Of a stretch of 64,000 bases of DNA, positions 1-10,151 are shown in pieces. Within the stretch, counting starts at the first letter, position 1; each line of letters starts with the position of its first letter. The stretch comes from an uncultured Chlorobiaceae bacterium (lineage in GTDB: Bacteria; Bacteroidota; Chlorobiia; Chlorobiales; Chlorobiaceae): assembly GCA_903895195.1 (NCBI GenBank), contig CAITSZ010000046.1, forward strand, positions 1 to 64,000, given 5' to 3'. Both the position numbers and the translations under genes were made by a program. The notes below the pieces were generated by a model. It had not been told where the DNA came from. It made no database searches and saw nothing but the letters and a program-made list of their open reading frames with translations.

Positions 1-2
1 CT

Positions 3-194
3 GCCACAAAGAGAGTGCTTGCCGAAAAGCATGCGGCTCTTTGCGGCAAGAAGCAGCAGGCTTATGAGTACAACACCAGCTGCAGCGAACCGGCAGTGCA
101 TGGCGGTGCCCGGCGGCAAGAGCATTGGCAGAGGAGCTTTGCATTGGCAGTTGGCCGCGCAGCAACAGGGCGCGGGTTATTATTGCGAATCTGA
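3..194 (+). CDS. Possible 3' end of a gene cut by the left window edge
   Basis: A frame open from the window edge ends at a TGA at 192-194 and reads as about 63 residues of ordinary charged protein sequence with no recognised motif. A second frame is also open from the edge to 258 but has a less protein-like composition. I cannot say which, if either, is real. The remaining bases up to 403 hold no gene I can support. Confidence 0.25.
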   Translation, partial: ATKRVLAEKHAALCGKKQQAYEYNTSCSEPAVHGGARRQEHWQRSFALAVGRAATGRGLLLRI

Positions 195-403
195 AAACAA
201 TCAATGCCAGGCAGCCCGTAATGGCGTTGAGATAAGTGTATTATTTGTAGATACCTGATAAAAATAATATACTTCATGTATATATGAGTCGCACCTCGCG
301 ACATATCACACAGTTCAACTAAGGCGAACATGCTGTCGCTATCGTTCCCTCTTCAACAGGCAAGGAAAAACCGTACAACAAACCGTTCCCCTCGACCGGC
401 ACT

Positions 404-3250
404 ATGAGAAAAAATAAAGAGTCTGCGGGCGATCGGCCTGCATTACGTAAGCAGGCTGAGGAGCGGCTAAAAAAAAACGGCCTCAATCTTGATATGCTCG
501 ACTCGAAAGAAGAGTTGCAGCGTATTGTGCATGAGCTCTCGGTTCACCAGATTGAGCTTGAGGTACAGTCAGAAGAGCTCCAGTATTCAAGAGATCAGTT
601 CGAAGAGGCTCTGGCCCAATACACCGATCTTTACGAATTTGCCCCTCTTGGCTACCTGACTCTCGAGCCTGACAGCACCATACGCAAGGCAAATCTGACT
701 GCTGAAAAACTCCTTGGCATAGACCGCGCTCTTTTGATTGGCGTCAGATTTATCTGTTTTGTTGATCATAACGATCGCACTTCTTTCAACGAGTTTATGG
801 AGATGGTGTTCAGCAAAAAGGAGCACCTCACTATTGAGTTGAAGCTGCAAAATGAGGAATATGGTGATGCTTCGGCACTATCGTTGTCGGGCAAGATCAT
901 GCGCCTTGATGCGATTGCTTCGGAGAATGGTCACGAGTGCCGGTTGACCCTTTCCGACATCACCCGCGAGCGGCATTTCGAAAAGGAGAGCGCCTCTCTA
1001 CAACAATCAAAGAAACTTTGGGAACAATCGATTCACTACCTTTTCAATAATTTTCAAGATCCCGTCTTTCTACTTGACCGTGACTGCACCATCCTTGCAG
1101 CCAATCCTGCATTTTGCGACTTGATAAGCAAACCTCTGGATGAGTTTCTCAACACAAACGGACTTGATCTGCTTCCGCCAGAGCTGGTAAAAACAAGAAA
1201 ACAGAAGGTGGATAAGGTTATTGAGTCAGGAAAAGCGCTCTTCTTTGAAGATGAACAGTATGGTGAGATTCTAAGAAGTTCACTCTACCCAATAAATGAA
1301 GGTGGAGGTCGAATCCTTGTTATAGTCCAGAATGTCACCAAAACCAGAGTGATAGAGCAGAAACTCAAAAGCCAGGAAGCCTTCAACCAGGCAATCATCA
1401 ACAGTATTCCCGGTGTTTTTTATATCGTCGATCATAACGGGCAGTTTGTTGGCGGTAACGATTATCTGCGTGAAACGGTCATCGGAGATTTGGGGTCTGA
1501 TCTCAATAGTATCCAGGGGCTTGAACTCATTCACCCCGATGACAGGGAAAAGGGGAGAGTAGTACTGGAGCGCCTCATTGAGAAAAACATTCCACCCGAA
1601 CCCTTTGAAGAAAGAGTGCTTTACCATGGGGGCCCCGAGTACCACTGGTATTTAACTACAGCGGGCAAAGCCCTTATAGACGGTGTGGATTATGTCATCG
1701 GTATGGGCATAGATATTAACCATCATAAGGCGGCTGAGCTGGCTCTCATCGAGAGTGAAGAACGGTTCAGAAAACTATTTGAAAGTCATGCCGCCGTAAA
1801 AATGGTTATCGACTCCGCCACTGGCTCGATCATCGACGCCAATCAGGCGGCAGCAACCTTCTATGGCTGGAGGGTCGAAGAGCTCAAAAAGATGAAAATT
1901 GACGAAATCATCGTCGCCTCATATGAAGAAATAAAGGAGAGCTTGGAAAACGCCATTAACGAACAAAAACAAGAGAGTTCAGTCCGTCACCGCACTTCCG
2001 ACGGTTCCATTCGCGATGTAGAGGTCTACAGCAACAAAATCGAGAGCAAGGGTAAACTCCTCATTTACTCCATCATCATCGATGTCACAGAACGAAAACG
2101 CCTCGAAGCCCTTGCCGACGGCATCATCACAACCGACCAAAAAGGCACAATCACCAGTATTACACCCATGGCGGCCCTGATTTTTGGAGTGAAGGACAAG
2201 TCCAAACTTCTCGGTAAACCCTTTGCTACCCTTATTCATACCAGAGATACCAGCGATTGGCAAAATATCTTACAGCTGGCGCCCGAAAATTCGGCAACAA
2301 TTAATTTGGAGCTGTTATGCAAAAAAGGCAGAGAGGCCACCTTTCTGGCTGAAATCACCGCGCTGGCCATTCTTGATGTAGCAGGTGCACTTCAGTCATA
2401 TCAGCTCATCATCCGCGACATCACCCAAAAAAAACTCATCGAGCAAAAGCATCAGCAGACCATAAGCCTTATTGAACTTGGAGTGATGGCCTCAGGTGTT
2501 GCCCACGAAATCACGCAACCCATCAACACCATAAGCCTGCTCGCCGATAAAATGCTTGAAAAAGCTAAAACAGAAAGCCTTGATTTTAAAGAGACGGTAT
2601 CAAAACAAGCACAAAAAATAGTAAAGAACATCGCAAGGATGCAAACCATCGTCGATAACATCCGGAACTTTGCAAGCAAAGACCAAAAAGCCATAACAAC
2701 CCTGTTCGACTGCAAAGAACCTATACACTCAGCCATCACACTCACCAAGAGAGAGTGCACCGAAAAATCAATAGACCTCGCCTTCCATTGCGGTGCTCAT
2801 GAACTTCCCATCAAAGGTAACCTCTATAAAATGGAACAGGTAATCCTCAACCTCATCCGCAACTCAATAGACGCCCTTGAGGAAAAAAGGCAACAGTTGG
2901 CAGTGGGCAGTCGGCAGTCGGCACTTTCTTCCCTAAGCACTCAGAACTCAGCACTCAGTACTTCCCCCTTCATCTGCATTTCTGCAAAGCGCCAGAAAGA
3001 GAGAGTCATTATCAGCGTAGAAGATAACGGTATCGGCATCAGCCAAAAAAACATCGACTACATCCTGCAGCCTTTTTTTACAACCAAAGAATCAGGGAAA
3101 GGTACCGGACTTGGCCTCTCAATATCATCCCGCATCATCAAAGAGATGCACGGCCAGTTAAGTATTACAAGCACCCCGATGGAAGGTGCCACCGTTGAGC
3201 TGAGTCTTCCCCTCGTGAAGAGCCTTAAAGAGGGCTCGCCTATGCCATGA
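404..3250 (+). CDS. Multi-PAS sensor histidine kinase
   Basis: A 948-residue histidine kinase with no signal peptide or membrane segment, so probably a cytoplasmic sensor. After an N-terminal coiled stretch come about five PAS-like repeats, starting near residues 70, 210, 326, 454 and 570. The transmitter has the phospho-acceptor His701 (motif VAHEITQPIN), the N box with Asn820 (LIRNSIDALE), the G1 box VEDNGIGI near 872-879 and the G2 box GKGTGLGLSIS near 898. It has no receiver domain, and no response regulator gene is adjacent. Residues about 830-853, between the N and G1 boxes, are encoded by an inserted copy of an intergenic-type repeat that keeps the frame open. The ligand is unknown. 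Start: ATG without a clear Shine-Dalgarno sequence. Confidence 0.9.
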   Translation: MRKNKESAGDRPALRKQAEERLKKNGLNLDMLDSKEELQRIVHELSVHQIELEVQSEELQYSRDQFEEALAQYTDLYEFAPLGYLTLEPDSTIRKANLTAEKLLGIDRALLIGVRFICFVDHNDRTSFNEFMEMVFSKKEHLTIELKLQNEEYGDASALSLSGKIMRLDAIASENGHECRLTLSDITRERHFEKESASLQQSKKLWEQSIHYLFNNFQDPVFLLDRDCTILAANPAFCDLISKPLDEFLNTNGLDLLPPELVKTRKQKVDKVIESGKALFFEDEQYGEILRSSLYPINEGGGRILVIVQNVTKTRVIEQKLKSQEAFNQAIINSIPGVFYIVDHNGQFVGGNDYLRETVIGDLGSDLNSIQGLELIHPDDREKGRVVLERLIEKNIPPEPFEERVLYHGGPEYHWYLTTAGKALIDGVDYVIGMGIDINHHKAAELALIESEERFRKLFESHAAVKMVIDSATGSIIDANQAAATFYGWRVEELKKMKIDEIIVASYEEIKESLENAINEQKQESSVRHRTSDGSIRDVEVYSNKIESKGKLLIYSIIIDVTERKRLEALADGIITTDQKGTITSITPMAALIFGVKDKSKLLGKPFATLIHTRDTSDWQNILQLAPENSATINLELLCKKGREATFLAEITALAILDVAGALQSYQLIIRDITQKKLIEQKHQQTISLIELGVMASGVAHEITQPINTISLLADKMLEKAKTESLDFKETVSKQAQKIVKNIARMQTIVDNIRNFASKDQKAITTLFDCKEPIHSAITLTKRECTEKSIDLAFHCGAHELPIKGNLYKMEQVILNLIRNSIDALEEKRQQLAVGSRQSALSSLSTQNSALSTSPFICISAKRQKERVIISVEDNGIGISQKNIDYILQPFFTTKESGKGTGLGLSISSRIIKEMHGQLSITSTPMEGATVELSLPLVKSLKEGSPMP
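2891..2962 (+). repeat. GGCAGT-type intergenic repeat inserted in frame in the histidine kinase
   Basis: About 72 bp made of GTTGGCAGTGGGCAGT-like units followed by ACTCAGCACTCAGTAC-like units. The same two-part composition occurs in non-coding DNA at 25923-25965 and 27248-27405. Here it lies inside a coding region, its length is a multiple of three and it has no in-frame stop, so the kinase reads through it. Confidence 0.7.
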
Positions 3251-3265
3251 CATGCGCCTTACGCT

Positions 3266-3451
3266 TTACCCGACATCAGTTTCATGGGCATGATCATCAT
3301 TACGCAAAGGGCGATTTTCACGCATATCCTGCCGAACCTTAATGAGTTCAAGACCGGTAAAGGTAAATCCCTCACGGCCGATATATGCCATCTTGGATTC
3401 CATATCCTCTATCCTTATGACTGCTTCCCTGAACGCTTCATCTCGCCTCAT
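3266..3451 (-). pseudogene. Nif11-like short protein, probably frameshifted
   Basis: A 61-residue frame from an ATG at 3451 with a charged helical segment and the phrase GREGFTFTGLELIKVR. This resembles the Nif11/nitrogen-fixation leader domain, which typically has a helix with D-x-x-F/L followed by an A-G-F-x-F-T-x-x-E-L-type end. The same frame continues upstream with FRAFIAR but meets a stop before any normal start. A neighbouring frame supplies a plausible missing N-terminus (SISLQS), which suggests a frameshift near 3468. It lies between the kinase and menE. The family call is from memory of the motif and is tentative. Confidence 0.4.
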
Positions 3452-3638
3452 TCTTGCAATGAAGGCTCTGAAGAGATATAGAGAGCTTGTGGTAAAAGCG
3501 TGGCTGAAAGCCCTGAGACGCCGGAGTCAGAAAGGTCGCACTCTGAATTGGGAGCGCTTCACGTCCATAGTAGATGCTTATATTCCGCGCCTCCGAATAT
3601 GCCATGAATTTCCGGAGGTACGATTCGCCACAACGGAT

Positions 3639-5105
3639 CTATGCGGGGGGTGCTGGGTAACTGGCATCGCTACCGCGACTCTTATCGTGTTGTTCTCCCC
3701 GTTTTCTGTATAGGGCGCGGTCGATTTTTTGTGATCCGGGCAACGTTGACCACTCACTTACGCGATAATAACGAACCGGCGACTTAAGCTTTCCTATAGT
3801 TGCATTCATTGCCTGAGTAATAGCCTCGTCATCCGGAACACTCTCTTTTCCGGTCTGGATAAATGCGGCTGGACGCTCGCCATATTCCTGATCGGGAACC
3901 GGCACAACAACTGCCGAGTGGATTCCTTCAACCATCATCAGGGCTTTTTCTATCTCTTCAGGATGGATGTTTTCGCCTCCTGAAATAAACATGTTATCCT
4001 TTCGGCCAAGTACTGTAACTGAGCCATCATCATCAATATGCCCGATATCGGAGGTATGGAACCATCCGTCACTGTCAGTTTGCGGCTGAATGATTCCCTC
4101 GAAGAGGTAACCTTGAAAAAGGCATGGACCTTTAACAAGCAGTTCGCCATTTTCTGCAGCCATGATCTCTCTGTAGGGGAGGAGAGTGCCACTGTTTTGG
4201 GTAAGGCGGCTTATCGGGGCTGGAGAGGTGCTGATCTGGGTAGTCATTTCTGTTGAGCCGTAGCTCAGGTAGAGAGGAATATTGTGCCGAATAGCCCGGT
4301 CAATCAGTGATTTAGGGGCGGGACTGCCTCCAAGGAGAACAGCTTTAAGACGGCGCAGCTTTTCGGTGCTTCCGGTGTCGTTAAGAAGCCTGTGGAGCTG
4401 GGTGGGCACCAGGGAAAGATGGGTAACAGGAAATCTCTGCATGGAGAGCTCAATAGTGTCATCGGGGGGGGAGACAGCAACGGAGCCGCCTGAGATGAGC
4501 GACCTGATGAGTATGGCATAGCCTCCGATATGGTAGAGGGGGAGCGAAAGCAGCCAGCAGTCACCGGAGCCGAAAGGGATGTTCTCATTGGAACCAAGGG
4601 CGCTGTACCAGTGATTTGCCACAGTGTGAACCGCAGCTTTAGCTTCTCCGGTGCTTGCGGATGTGTGGATAATGCTTGCCGGGCGATCCATTGTGTCAGG
4701 GAGCTCAAACTCCGGCTCGAGAGGGCAGCCCTCGGCATCATCAATAACAGAATGAATCGTTCCTGTGTTGATGCCAGGGAGTGAAAAGGGCTGGAGGGCA
4801 TCAGTCAGCAAGAGTTGTGGCCGGAGTTTGTCAAGCGTGACTTTCAGAATGGTTTCAGGAAAGCGGTTGTTGAGCGGTGCGGCAATCATTCCCGCTTTGA
4901 GTATTCCCGCCAGAAGAGTGACCATCGCGGGGCTGTTTGGCGACACAAGGGCAACAATATCGCCGGCACGAACTCCTTTGCGGTAGAGGAGGTTTGCAAT
5001 CTTTGCGGAGTGATTATTGTACTCTTCGAAGGAGAGGGTGTTCTCTCTTGTTCTCAGGGCTGGAGAGTGGCCAAAATGCCTTGCAGCTCTTTCTGGAAGG
5101 TCCAT
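3639..5105 (-). CDS. menE: o-Succinylbenzoate--CoA ligase (menaquinone synthesis)
   Basis: A 488-residue member of the ANL adenylate-forming superfamily, best matched to MenE, which activates o-succinylbenzoate with CoA on the menaquinone route. Visible motifs are the P-loop-like HTSASTGEAKAA, the YGSTEMTT adenylate-binding motif, DGWFHTSDIGHID and the hinge/A8 region GRKDNMFISGGENIHPEEIE. The C-terminal catalytic lysine region (GSQKIDR) is present. It follows argG on the same strand after an 80 bp gap containing a strong hairpin, so it may be read separately. Other men genes are not in the window. A generic acyl-CoA ligase is possible, but length and motifs favour MenE. Confidence 0.85.
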   Translation of the reverse strand: MDLPERAARHFGHSPALRTRENTLSFEEYNNHSAKIANLLYRKGVRAGDIVALVSPNSPAMVTLLAGILKAGMIAAPLNNRFPETILKVTLDKLRPQLLLTDALQPFSLPGINTGTIHSVIDDAEGCPLEPEFELPDTMDRPASIIHTSASTGEAKAAVHTVANHWYSALGSNENIPFGSGDCWLLSLPLYHIGGYAILIRSLISGGSVAVSPPDDTIELSMQRFPVTHLSLVPTQLHRLLNDTGSTEKLRRLKAVLLGGSPAPKSLIDRAIRHNIPLYLSYGSTEMTTQISTSPAPISRLTQNSGTLLPYREIMAAENGELLVKGPCLFQGYLFEGIIQPQTDSDGWFHTSDIGHIDDDGSVTVLGRKDNMFISGGENIHPEEIEKALMMVEGIHSAVVVPVPDQEYGERPAAFIQTGKESVPDDEAITQAMNATIGKLKSPVRYYRVSEWSTLPGSQKIDRALYRKRGEQHDKSRGSDASYPAPPA

Positions 5106-5133
5106 AGTGGAGTGCTATAAGTTTTCAGAAGCC

Positions 5134-5164
5134 GCGCAGGCCCCTGTGAGCGGGGAACCTGCGC
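5134..5164. other. GC-rich hairpin between argG and menE
   Basis: GCGCAGG at 5134-5140 pairs with CCTGCGC at 5158-5164, and an inner CCCC/GGGG extends the stem. No U-tract follows on the minus strand, so it is not a classical terminator. It could be an mRNA processing or stability element between argG and menE. Confidence 0.45.
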
Positions 5165-5185
5165 AATGCTACGGAATGATTCTCT

Positions 5186-6388
5186 TTATTTGCCTTGATT
5201 GACTTCGCTGAAGGTTTTAAGACCGAGGCCATACAGATGAATAAAGCCGGCAGCCGCCTTATGGTTAAAGGTATCAGCTTCTGTGTAGGTAGCAAGCTCT
5301 TCGTTATAGAGCGAGTAGGGAGAATTTCTTCCAAGAAGCGATACGCCACCTTTATAAAGCTTCAGGCGTACAAGACCGGTTACAGGGTTCTGTGTTTCAT
5401 TCACAAACGCGTCCAAAGACTTTCTCATTGGAGAGAACCAGGTGCCGTTGTATATAAGGTTGGCATAATCCTGGCTGATATTCTTTTTGTACTGGAATAC
5501 CGATTTTTCAAGGGTAAGGCGTTCGAGTTCGCGGTGAGCGAAATGAAGGATCGTTGCTGCCGGTGCTTCATAAATTTCACGTGATTTGATGCCGACAACA
5601 CGGTTTTCGATCATGTCAAGCCGGCCGACGCCATTAGCGGCACCGATCTCGTTAAGACGGATGATAAGGTCGAGGCCGCTCAGCTTTTTGCCGTCGAGCG
5701 AAACAGGAATACCTTTTTCAAACTCGATATCGACAACCGCAGGAGTGTCGGGAGCATTCTCGGGGGAGGTGGTTATCTGATAGGCATCTTCAGGTGGCGC
5801 AACCATTGGATCTTCAAGCACGCCGCACTCGATACTGATTCCCCAGATATTTTCGTCGATGGAGTAAGGGCTCTTTTTGGTGGCGGAAACCGCAATGTTG
5901 TGTTCGTTAGCATAGGCAATTTCAGCTTCTCTTGAGGTGAACTCCCATTCGCGCAGGGGAGCCAGCACCTTGAGATGCGGGGCAAGAGAGGCGAAGGTGA
6001 CTTCAAAGCGAACCTGGTCATTTCCCTTTCCGGTGCAGCCGTGGGCAAGCATGGTGCAATCTTCAGCGAGAGCTGCATCGACAATAGCTTTGGCAAGCAG
6101 GGGACGACCAAGCGCTGTTGCAAGGGGGTAAACATCTTCGTAAAGAGCTCCTGCTTTGAGTGCACGCCAGATATACTCTTCAACAAACTCCTTGCGCAGG
6201 TCGACAAACTGGAATTTTGAAGCACCTGTCGACAGAGCCTTTGACTCAAGGTTTTCAATCTCTTTCTGCTGACCGAGATTGCCGGTAACAGCAACAATTT
6301 CGGCATCATACTTGTCTTTCAGCCATTTGATCATAATGGATGTGTCAAGTCCACCGGAATAGGCTATTGCAATTTTTTCCTTGCTCAT
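5186..6388 (-). CDS. argG: Argininosuccinate synthase
   Basis: A 400-residue enzyme joining citrulline and aspartate with ATP to give argininosuccinate. The N-terminal PP-loop AYSGGLDTS is intact, followed by family motifs such as [15 protein letters not shown] and [11 protein letters not shown]. Length is normal. It is the last gene of the arg operon, starting 17 bp after the argR stop. argH, needed for the last step, and argD are not in this window. Confidence 0.97.
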   Translation of the reverse strand: MSKEKIAIAYSGGLDTSIMIKWLKDKYDAEIVAVTGNLGQQKEIENLESKALSTGASKFQFVDLRKEFVEEYIWRALKAGALYEDVYPLATALGRPLLAKAIVDAALAEDCTMLAHGCTGKGNDQVRFEVTFASLAPHLKVLAPLREWEFTSREAEIAYANEHNIAVSATKKSPYSIDENIWGISIECGVLEDPMVAPPEDAYQITTSPENAPDTPAVVDIEFEKGIPVSLDGKKLSGLDLIIRLNEIGAANGVGRLDMIENRVVGIKSREIYEAPAATILHFAHRELERLTLEKSVFQYKKNISQDYANLIYNGTWFSPMRKSLDAFVNETQNPVTGLVRLKLYKGGVSLLGRNSPYSLYNEELATYTEADTFNHKAAAGFIHLYGLGLKTFSEVNQGK

Positions 6389-6405
6389 TGTTTTTCTTTG
6401 AATTA

Positions 6406-6852
6406 TCAGTTTTTGGAAAGATTTTTATGAATATATGATATCAAAGCCGGAATATTCGCTACAGATGCTGGAATTAGCAGCACTGTATCATCTCCGGCAA
6501 TAGTGCCGAGAATAAGGGGACTTCTCAGCTGATCAAGATAGGAGCCGACTCCGTGAGCCCTGCCGGGGAGTGTTTTTATAATCACTGTGGTTTCATTGGA
6601 ATGAACAGCCAGCACCTCAATCCCTACAAGGCCCTTTATAATCCTGTCGGCGTTATCATCAGGAAACCGCAGCCTGTAGTTTCCGTCCGTTTTTGAACGG
6701 ATCAGTCCAAGCTCGGCACAGTCTCGCGAAAGAGTGGCCTGGGCAACTTTCATTCCTGAATCGCAGAGAAACTGCAGAAGGTCATGCTGATTTCCAACAC
6801 TGTACTGCTGCAATATCTCCCTGATCTTTAACTGCCTTGCATGCTTGTTCAT
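6406..6852 (-). CDS. argR: Arginine repressor ArgR
   Basis: A 148-residue ArgR. The N-terminal winged helix contains the [13 protein letters not shown] recognition helix, and the C-terminal oligomerisation and arginine-binding domain contains [11 protein letters not shown]. It lies inside the operon it probably controls (14 bp after argF), and an ArgR-box-like palindrome lies upstream of argC, which fits autoregulated arginine-dependent repression. Confidence 0.95.
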   Translation of the reverse strand: MNKHARQLKIREILQQYSVGNQHDLLQFLCDSGMKVAQATLSRDCAELGLIRSKTDGNYRLRFPDDNADRIIKGLVGIEVLAVHSNETTVIIKTLPGRAHGVGSYLDQLRSPLILGTIAGDDTVLLIPASVANIPALISYIHKNLSKN

Positions 6853-6866
6853 TCTTACTCCTTAGT

Positions 6867-7874
6867 TCATGACCTGATTTTTTTGGAAGCATTCAGCAGT
6901 CTATGGGTAAGATGAAATTTTTTGTACTCATCATGGTTTAACAGCTTTACCAGCAGTGCTTTTTGAACATGAAGCCGGTTTTCCGCCTGATCGAGAATAA
7001 TGGATTGCGGTCCATCCATGACCTCTCCGCTTATCTCCTCGCCACGATGAGCCGGCATGCAGTGCATGACGACGGCTTCAGGCTTAGCCTTGGAGAGTAG
7101 GGCGCTGTTGATCTGAAAAGGTGCGAAGATTCTGAGGCGCGCCTGTTTTTCTTCCTCCTGGCCCATGCTTGTCCAGACGTCGGTATAGAGTACATCGGCA
7201 TCGGTGGCGGCAGCTGCAGGATCGTGCAGAATCTCGATCCGGCTGACTCCTTTTGCTCTGGCAGCAGCAAGCAGTCCCTGATCAGGCATGTATCCTTCAG
7301 GACAGGCAAGCACAAAATGAAAGGGGAGCACTCCTGCCAGCTCAATCCAAGAATTGGCAACATTATTGCCATCGCCTACAAAGACAACCTTGATATTTTC
7401 ATGCCATAACCCCCTTTCGTAAAGGCTAAAGGCGTCGGCAAGCACCTGACATGGATGCGACAGATTGGTAAGAGCATTGACAACAGGAATTGAGGCGTGC
7501 TTTGCGATTCCCTCAATAATTGCATGTTCATGCAGTCGGGCGACAATGGCACTGTTATAGCGCGAAAGGAGCCGGGCGACATCTTCAACAGATTCACGCG
7601 AGCCCAGACCGATTGATTGACCATCGAGGTTTATAGCATATCCACCCAGCTCATGAATGCCCAGTTCAAATGAAACCCTTGTTCTCAAGGACGGCTTGCT
7701 GAAAATCATGGCTACCGTTTTATCGCGAAGGGGTAGAAAGCCTGAAGAGCCCTCTTTTCTCTTTTTCTTGATAAACAGGGAATAATCGAACAACTCAATA
7801 ATTTTAGAGCCGTCCAGATGGGAAAACCCTATAAAATCACGTTTTCCGAACTCTTGTTTTTGAACCTCTTGCAT
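6867..7874 (-). CDS. argF: Ornithine carbamoyltransferase
   Basis: A 335-residue transcarbamylase converting ornithine and carbamoyl phosphate to citrulline. The carbamoyl-phosphate loop is KPSLRTRVSFE, with Leu in place of the commoner Thr (a known OTCase variant). The catalytic HCMPAHRGEE motif and the HPCQVLAD motif are present. It lies between argB and argR on the same strand with short gaps. Confidence 0.96.
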   Translation of the reverse strand: MQEVQKQEFGKRDFIGFSHLDGSKIIELFDYSLFIKKKRKEGSSGFLPLRDKTVAMIFSKPSLRTRVSFELGIHELGGYAINLDGQSIGLGSRESVEDVARLLSRYNSAIVARLHEHAIIEGIAKHASIPVVNALTNLSHPCQVLADAFSLYERGLWHENIKVVFVGDGNNVANSWIELAGVLPFHFVLACPEGYMPDQGLLAAARAKGVSRIEILHDPAAAATDADVLYTDVWTSMGQEEEKQARLRIFAPFQINSALLSKAKPEAVVMHCMPAHRGEEISGEVMDGPQSIILDQAENRLHVQKALLVKLLNHDEYKKFHLTHRLLNASKKIRS

Positions 7875-7901
7875 TCCAATAGCTGTTAAAGGATTGATTA
7901 C

Positions 7902-8795
7902 TTAGTCCTGTTCTGCTATAAACTGTGTACCTACCCCTTCGTGAGTGAATACTTCAAGCAGAAGCGAATGTGTTGATTTTCCGTCGATCAGATGGATTTT
8001 TCCGACTCCGCCATCAAGCGTGTTGAATGCAGAGACCACTTTTGGAATCATTCCGCCCGAAATAATGCCCTGTTCGATAAAGTCAGCAGCTTCAGCCTTG
8101 CAGATGGTTTTCAGAATTCTATCGCCTACATGAATGCCCTCCACATCGCTGACGTAAATAAGCTTTTCAGCTTTCAACGCAATGGCAATGGCGCTGGCGG
8201 CATCATCGGCATTGATATTGTAGATATTGCCCTTTTCATCAAACCCGATGGGAGCGATTACAGGAATCAGTCCTGCGTGGCACAGCAGATCGATATAGCC
8301 TGTATTGATCTGTTCCACATCACCGACCATGCCGAGGGTTTCAGCATTCTGATGCGGAACAGCCCTTATGGTATCGGCATCCAGGCCGGTAACGCCTACA
8401 GCTTTGCCGCCGTGCTGGCTGATAAGCTGCACAATATCCTGATTAACCTTGCCGGCAAGGGTCATCTGGATAACGGAAATCATCTCCTTGTCAGTGACAC
8501 GCCTGCCCTGAACAAAGCGGGAGTTGATGCCAAGCTTTTCAGCAGTCCTCGTTATGGCGTCGCCGCCGCCGTGCACCAGAACAACGTTGATGCCGACCTT
8601 GCGCAACAGCGTCACATTCTGGGCAAAGGTGTTTTTGAGGCTGGCCTCCTTCATTGCCGAGCCGCCATATTTGATGACAAAGGTTGTTCCTTCAAACTTG
8701 CGTATGTAGGGCAGCGCCTCAATGAGTACCTGTCCGATAGCTGCTTGAGGAGCCTTTCTTACCGATTTCAGTTCACCACACTCTAAATGTTCCAT
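7902..8795 (-). CDS. argB: N-acetylglutamate kinase
   Basis: An amino-acid kinase that phosphorylates N-acetylglutamate. It shows the Lys/Gly-rich start [10 protein letters not shown], the [10 protein letters not shown] loop and the [12 protein letters not shown] segment. I place the start at the ATG at 8795 (297 residues). The open frame extends to 8888, but those 31 residues are basic and not typical of the family, and would overlap argJ. A feedback-sensitive ArgB is usual when ArgJ recycles acetyl groups. Confidence 0.95.
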   Translation of the reverse strand: MEHLECGELKSVRKAPQAAIGQVLIEALPYIRKFEGTTFVIKYGGSAMKEASLKNTFAQNVTLLRKVGINVVLVHGGGDAITRTAEKLGINSRFVQGRRVTDKEMISVIQMTLAGKVNQDIVQLISQHGGKAVGVTGLDADTIRAVPHQNAETLGMVGDVEQINTGYIDLLCHAGLIPVIAPIGFDEKGNIYNINADDAASAIAIALKAEKLIYVSDVEGIHVGDRILKTICKAEAADFIEQGIISGGMIPKVVSAFNTLDGGVGKIHLIDGKSTHSLLLEVFTHEGVGTQFIAEQD

Positions 8796-8830
8796 TCCAG
8801 GAAATCTTCTCTTATTGATTAAAGAAAGTT

Positions 8831-10039
8831 TCAGCTTCTGTAGCTTCCGTTGATATCGACATATTCCTTGCTCAAATCGCAGGTCCATATTCTTGCACGT
8901 CCCGGTCCGCTGCCAAGGCGAAGGGTGATTGAATAAGAACTTTTGGCCATGATTTCGGCCGCGGCCTCTTCGGAGAAGTCGGCTATAAAGCAGGGCTTAA
9001 GAACAATAAGGTCATTGAACGAGAGCTCAAGTTCATCCTGATTGAAAACAGCCCCTGAACGGCCCGCTGCGGCAACAACTCTTCCCCAGTTGGCATCTTC
9101 GCCGTGAATGGCGGTTTTAACCAGACTCGACTGGGCAATAGTTCTGGCAGCAAGCTCTGCGTCACGATCGTCCGCAGCTCCGACAACAGTGACCTCGACC
9201 AGTTTTGTTGCACCCTCTCCGTCAATGACAATCAGCTTTGCAAGAAAGGTCATCAAGGATTCCAGGGCTTCTGCAAACACCCTGTAGTCGTCGCTTCCGG
9301 CCTCAATTGAGGCTCCTGTGCCACTTGCAAGGATAGCGACCATATCGTTTGTGCTTGTATCGCCATCGACCGTAATGGCATTAAAGCTGCTGCTGTTTGC
9401 ATGGCGAAGCGCTTCCTGAAGGAGGGCGGGAGCGATGGTCGCATCAGTGGCAATAAAAGCAAGCATGGTTGCCATGTTCGGGCAAATCATCCCGGAGCCC
9501 TTGGCAATGCCGCTCAGACGGACAGTTCCTTTTGAAAGCCTGACGTCAAGGGTGAAAAACTTCGGAAACGTATCCGTCGTCATAATGGCACGTGCAGTCT
9601 CAATAACAGAGTTCTGCTGCAGGCTTGAGGGCAGCTCGGCAATTCCAGCCAGAACGTTATCCATTGGCAGAAGCTGGCCGATAACCCCGGTTGAAGCAAC
9701 CAGAACCTCTTCGGGCTTGATGGAGAGCTCTCTGGCTACCGCTTGAGCCATTGCCCTGGCATCATCCATTCCCTGAACGCCGGTAGCCGCATTGGCATTG
9801 CCGCTGTTGCAGACAATAGCGCGCATGGACGAAGAGGAGCCCAGAAGATGCTGGCGTGAGAGCAGTACAGGGGCTGCGCAGCAGAGGTTTGTGGTAAAAA
9901 GTGCAGCAGCACTGCCGGCCGCATCGGTAGTGAGCAGCATCAGGTCTTTGCGGCCTGTGTATTTAATTGCGGCTCCGACGGCGCCCGACGAAAAACCTTT
10001 TGGCCAGAATCCGTCTGTTCCGTCAGATTGAGTCGCCAT
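8831..10039 (-). CDS. argJ: Bifunctional ornithine acetyltransferase / N-acetylglutamate synthase
   Basis: ArgJ moves the acetyl group from N-acetylornithine to glutamate. The self-cleavage and nucleophile motif is [12 protein letters not shown], with the cleaving Thr in GDTSTN, and the conserved [14 protein letters not shown] lies upstream. I chose the ATG at 10039 (402 residues, normal size, starting just before [12 protein letters not shown]). The frame continues upstream to ATG 10174 and TTG 10177, overlapping argC by 26 bp, so a 448-residue form coupled to argC cannot be excluded. Confidence 0.93.
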   Translation of the reverse strand: MATQSDGTDGFWPKGFSSGAVGAAIKYTGRKDLMLLTTDAAGSAAALFTTNLCCAAPVLLSRQHLLGSSSSMRAIVCNSGNANAATGVQGMDDARAMAQAVARELSIKPEEVLVASTGVIGQLLPMDNVLAGIAELPSSLQQNSVIETARAIMTTDTFPKFFTLDVRLSKGTVRLSGIAKGSGMICPNMATMLAFIATDATIAPALLQEALRHANSSSFNAITVDGDTSTNDMVAILASGTGASIEAGSDDYRVFAEALESLMTFLAKLIVIDGEGATKLVEVTVVGAADDRDAELAARTIAQSSLVKTAIHGEDANWGRVVAAAGRSGAVFNQDELELSFNDLIVLKPCFIADFSEEAAAEIMAKSSYSITLRLGSGPGRARIWTCDLSKEYVDINGSYRS

Positions 10040-10151
10040 AGGGATGACTGGTGTCGGCCAGGATGTTGAGGCTGCAAGGTCACGGATGACTTTAAGCCCT
10101 TTGTTGAGTTTCTCCAATGCAGTAAAAAGCTTTACGTTATTATAAAATTGA

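Noticed and set aside
1-258. Frame open from the left edge to 258 as a complete gene
   Set aside because: Composition is not protein-like, and a competing frame (3-194) is at least as plausible; kept only as a low-confidence partial gene.
3342-3713. Plus-strand frame of 123 residues before menE
   Set aside because: Overlaps the menE 3' end and the Nif11-like frame; composition is arginine/serine-rich without motifs.
7992-8786. 264-residue plus-strand frame opposite argB
   Set aside because: It is the antisense shadow of argB, which has full family motifs; no independent support.
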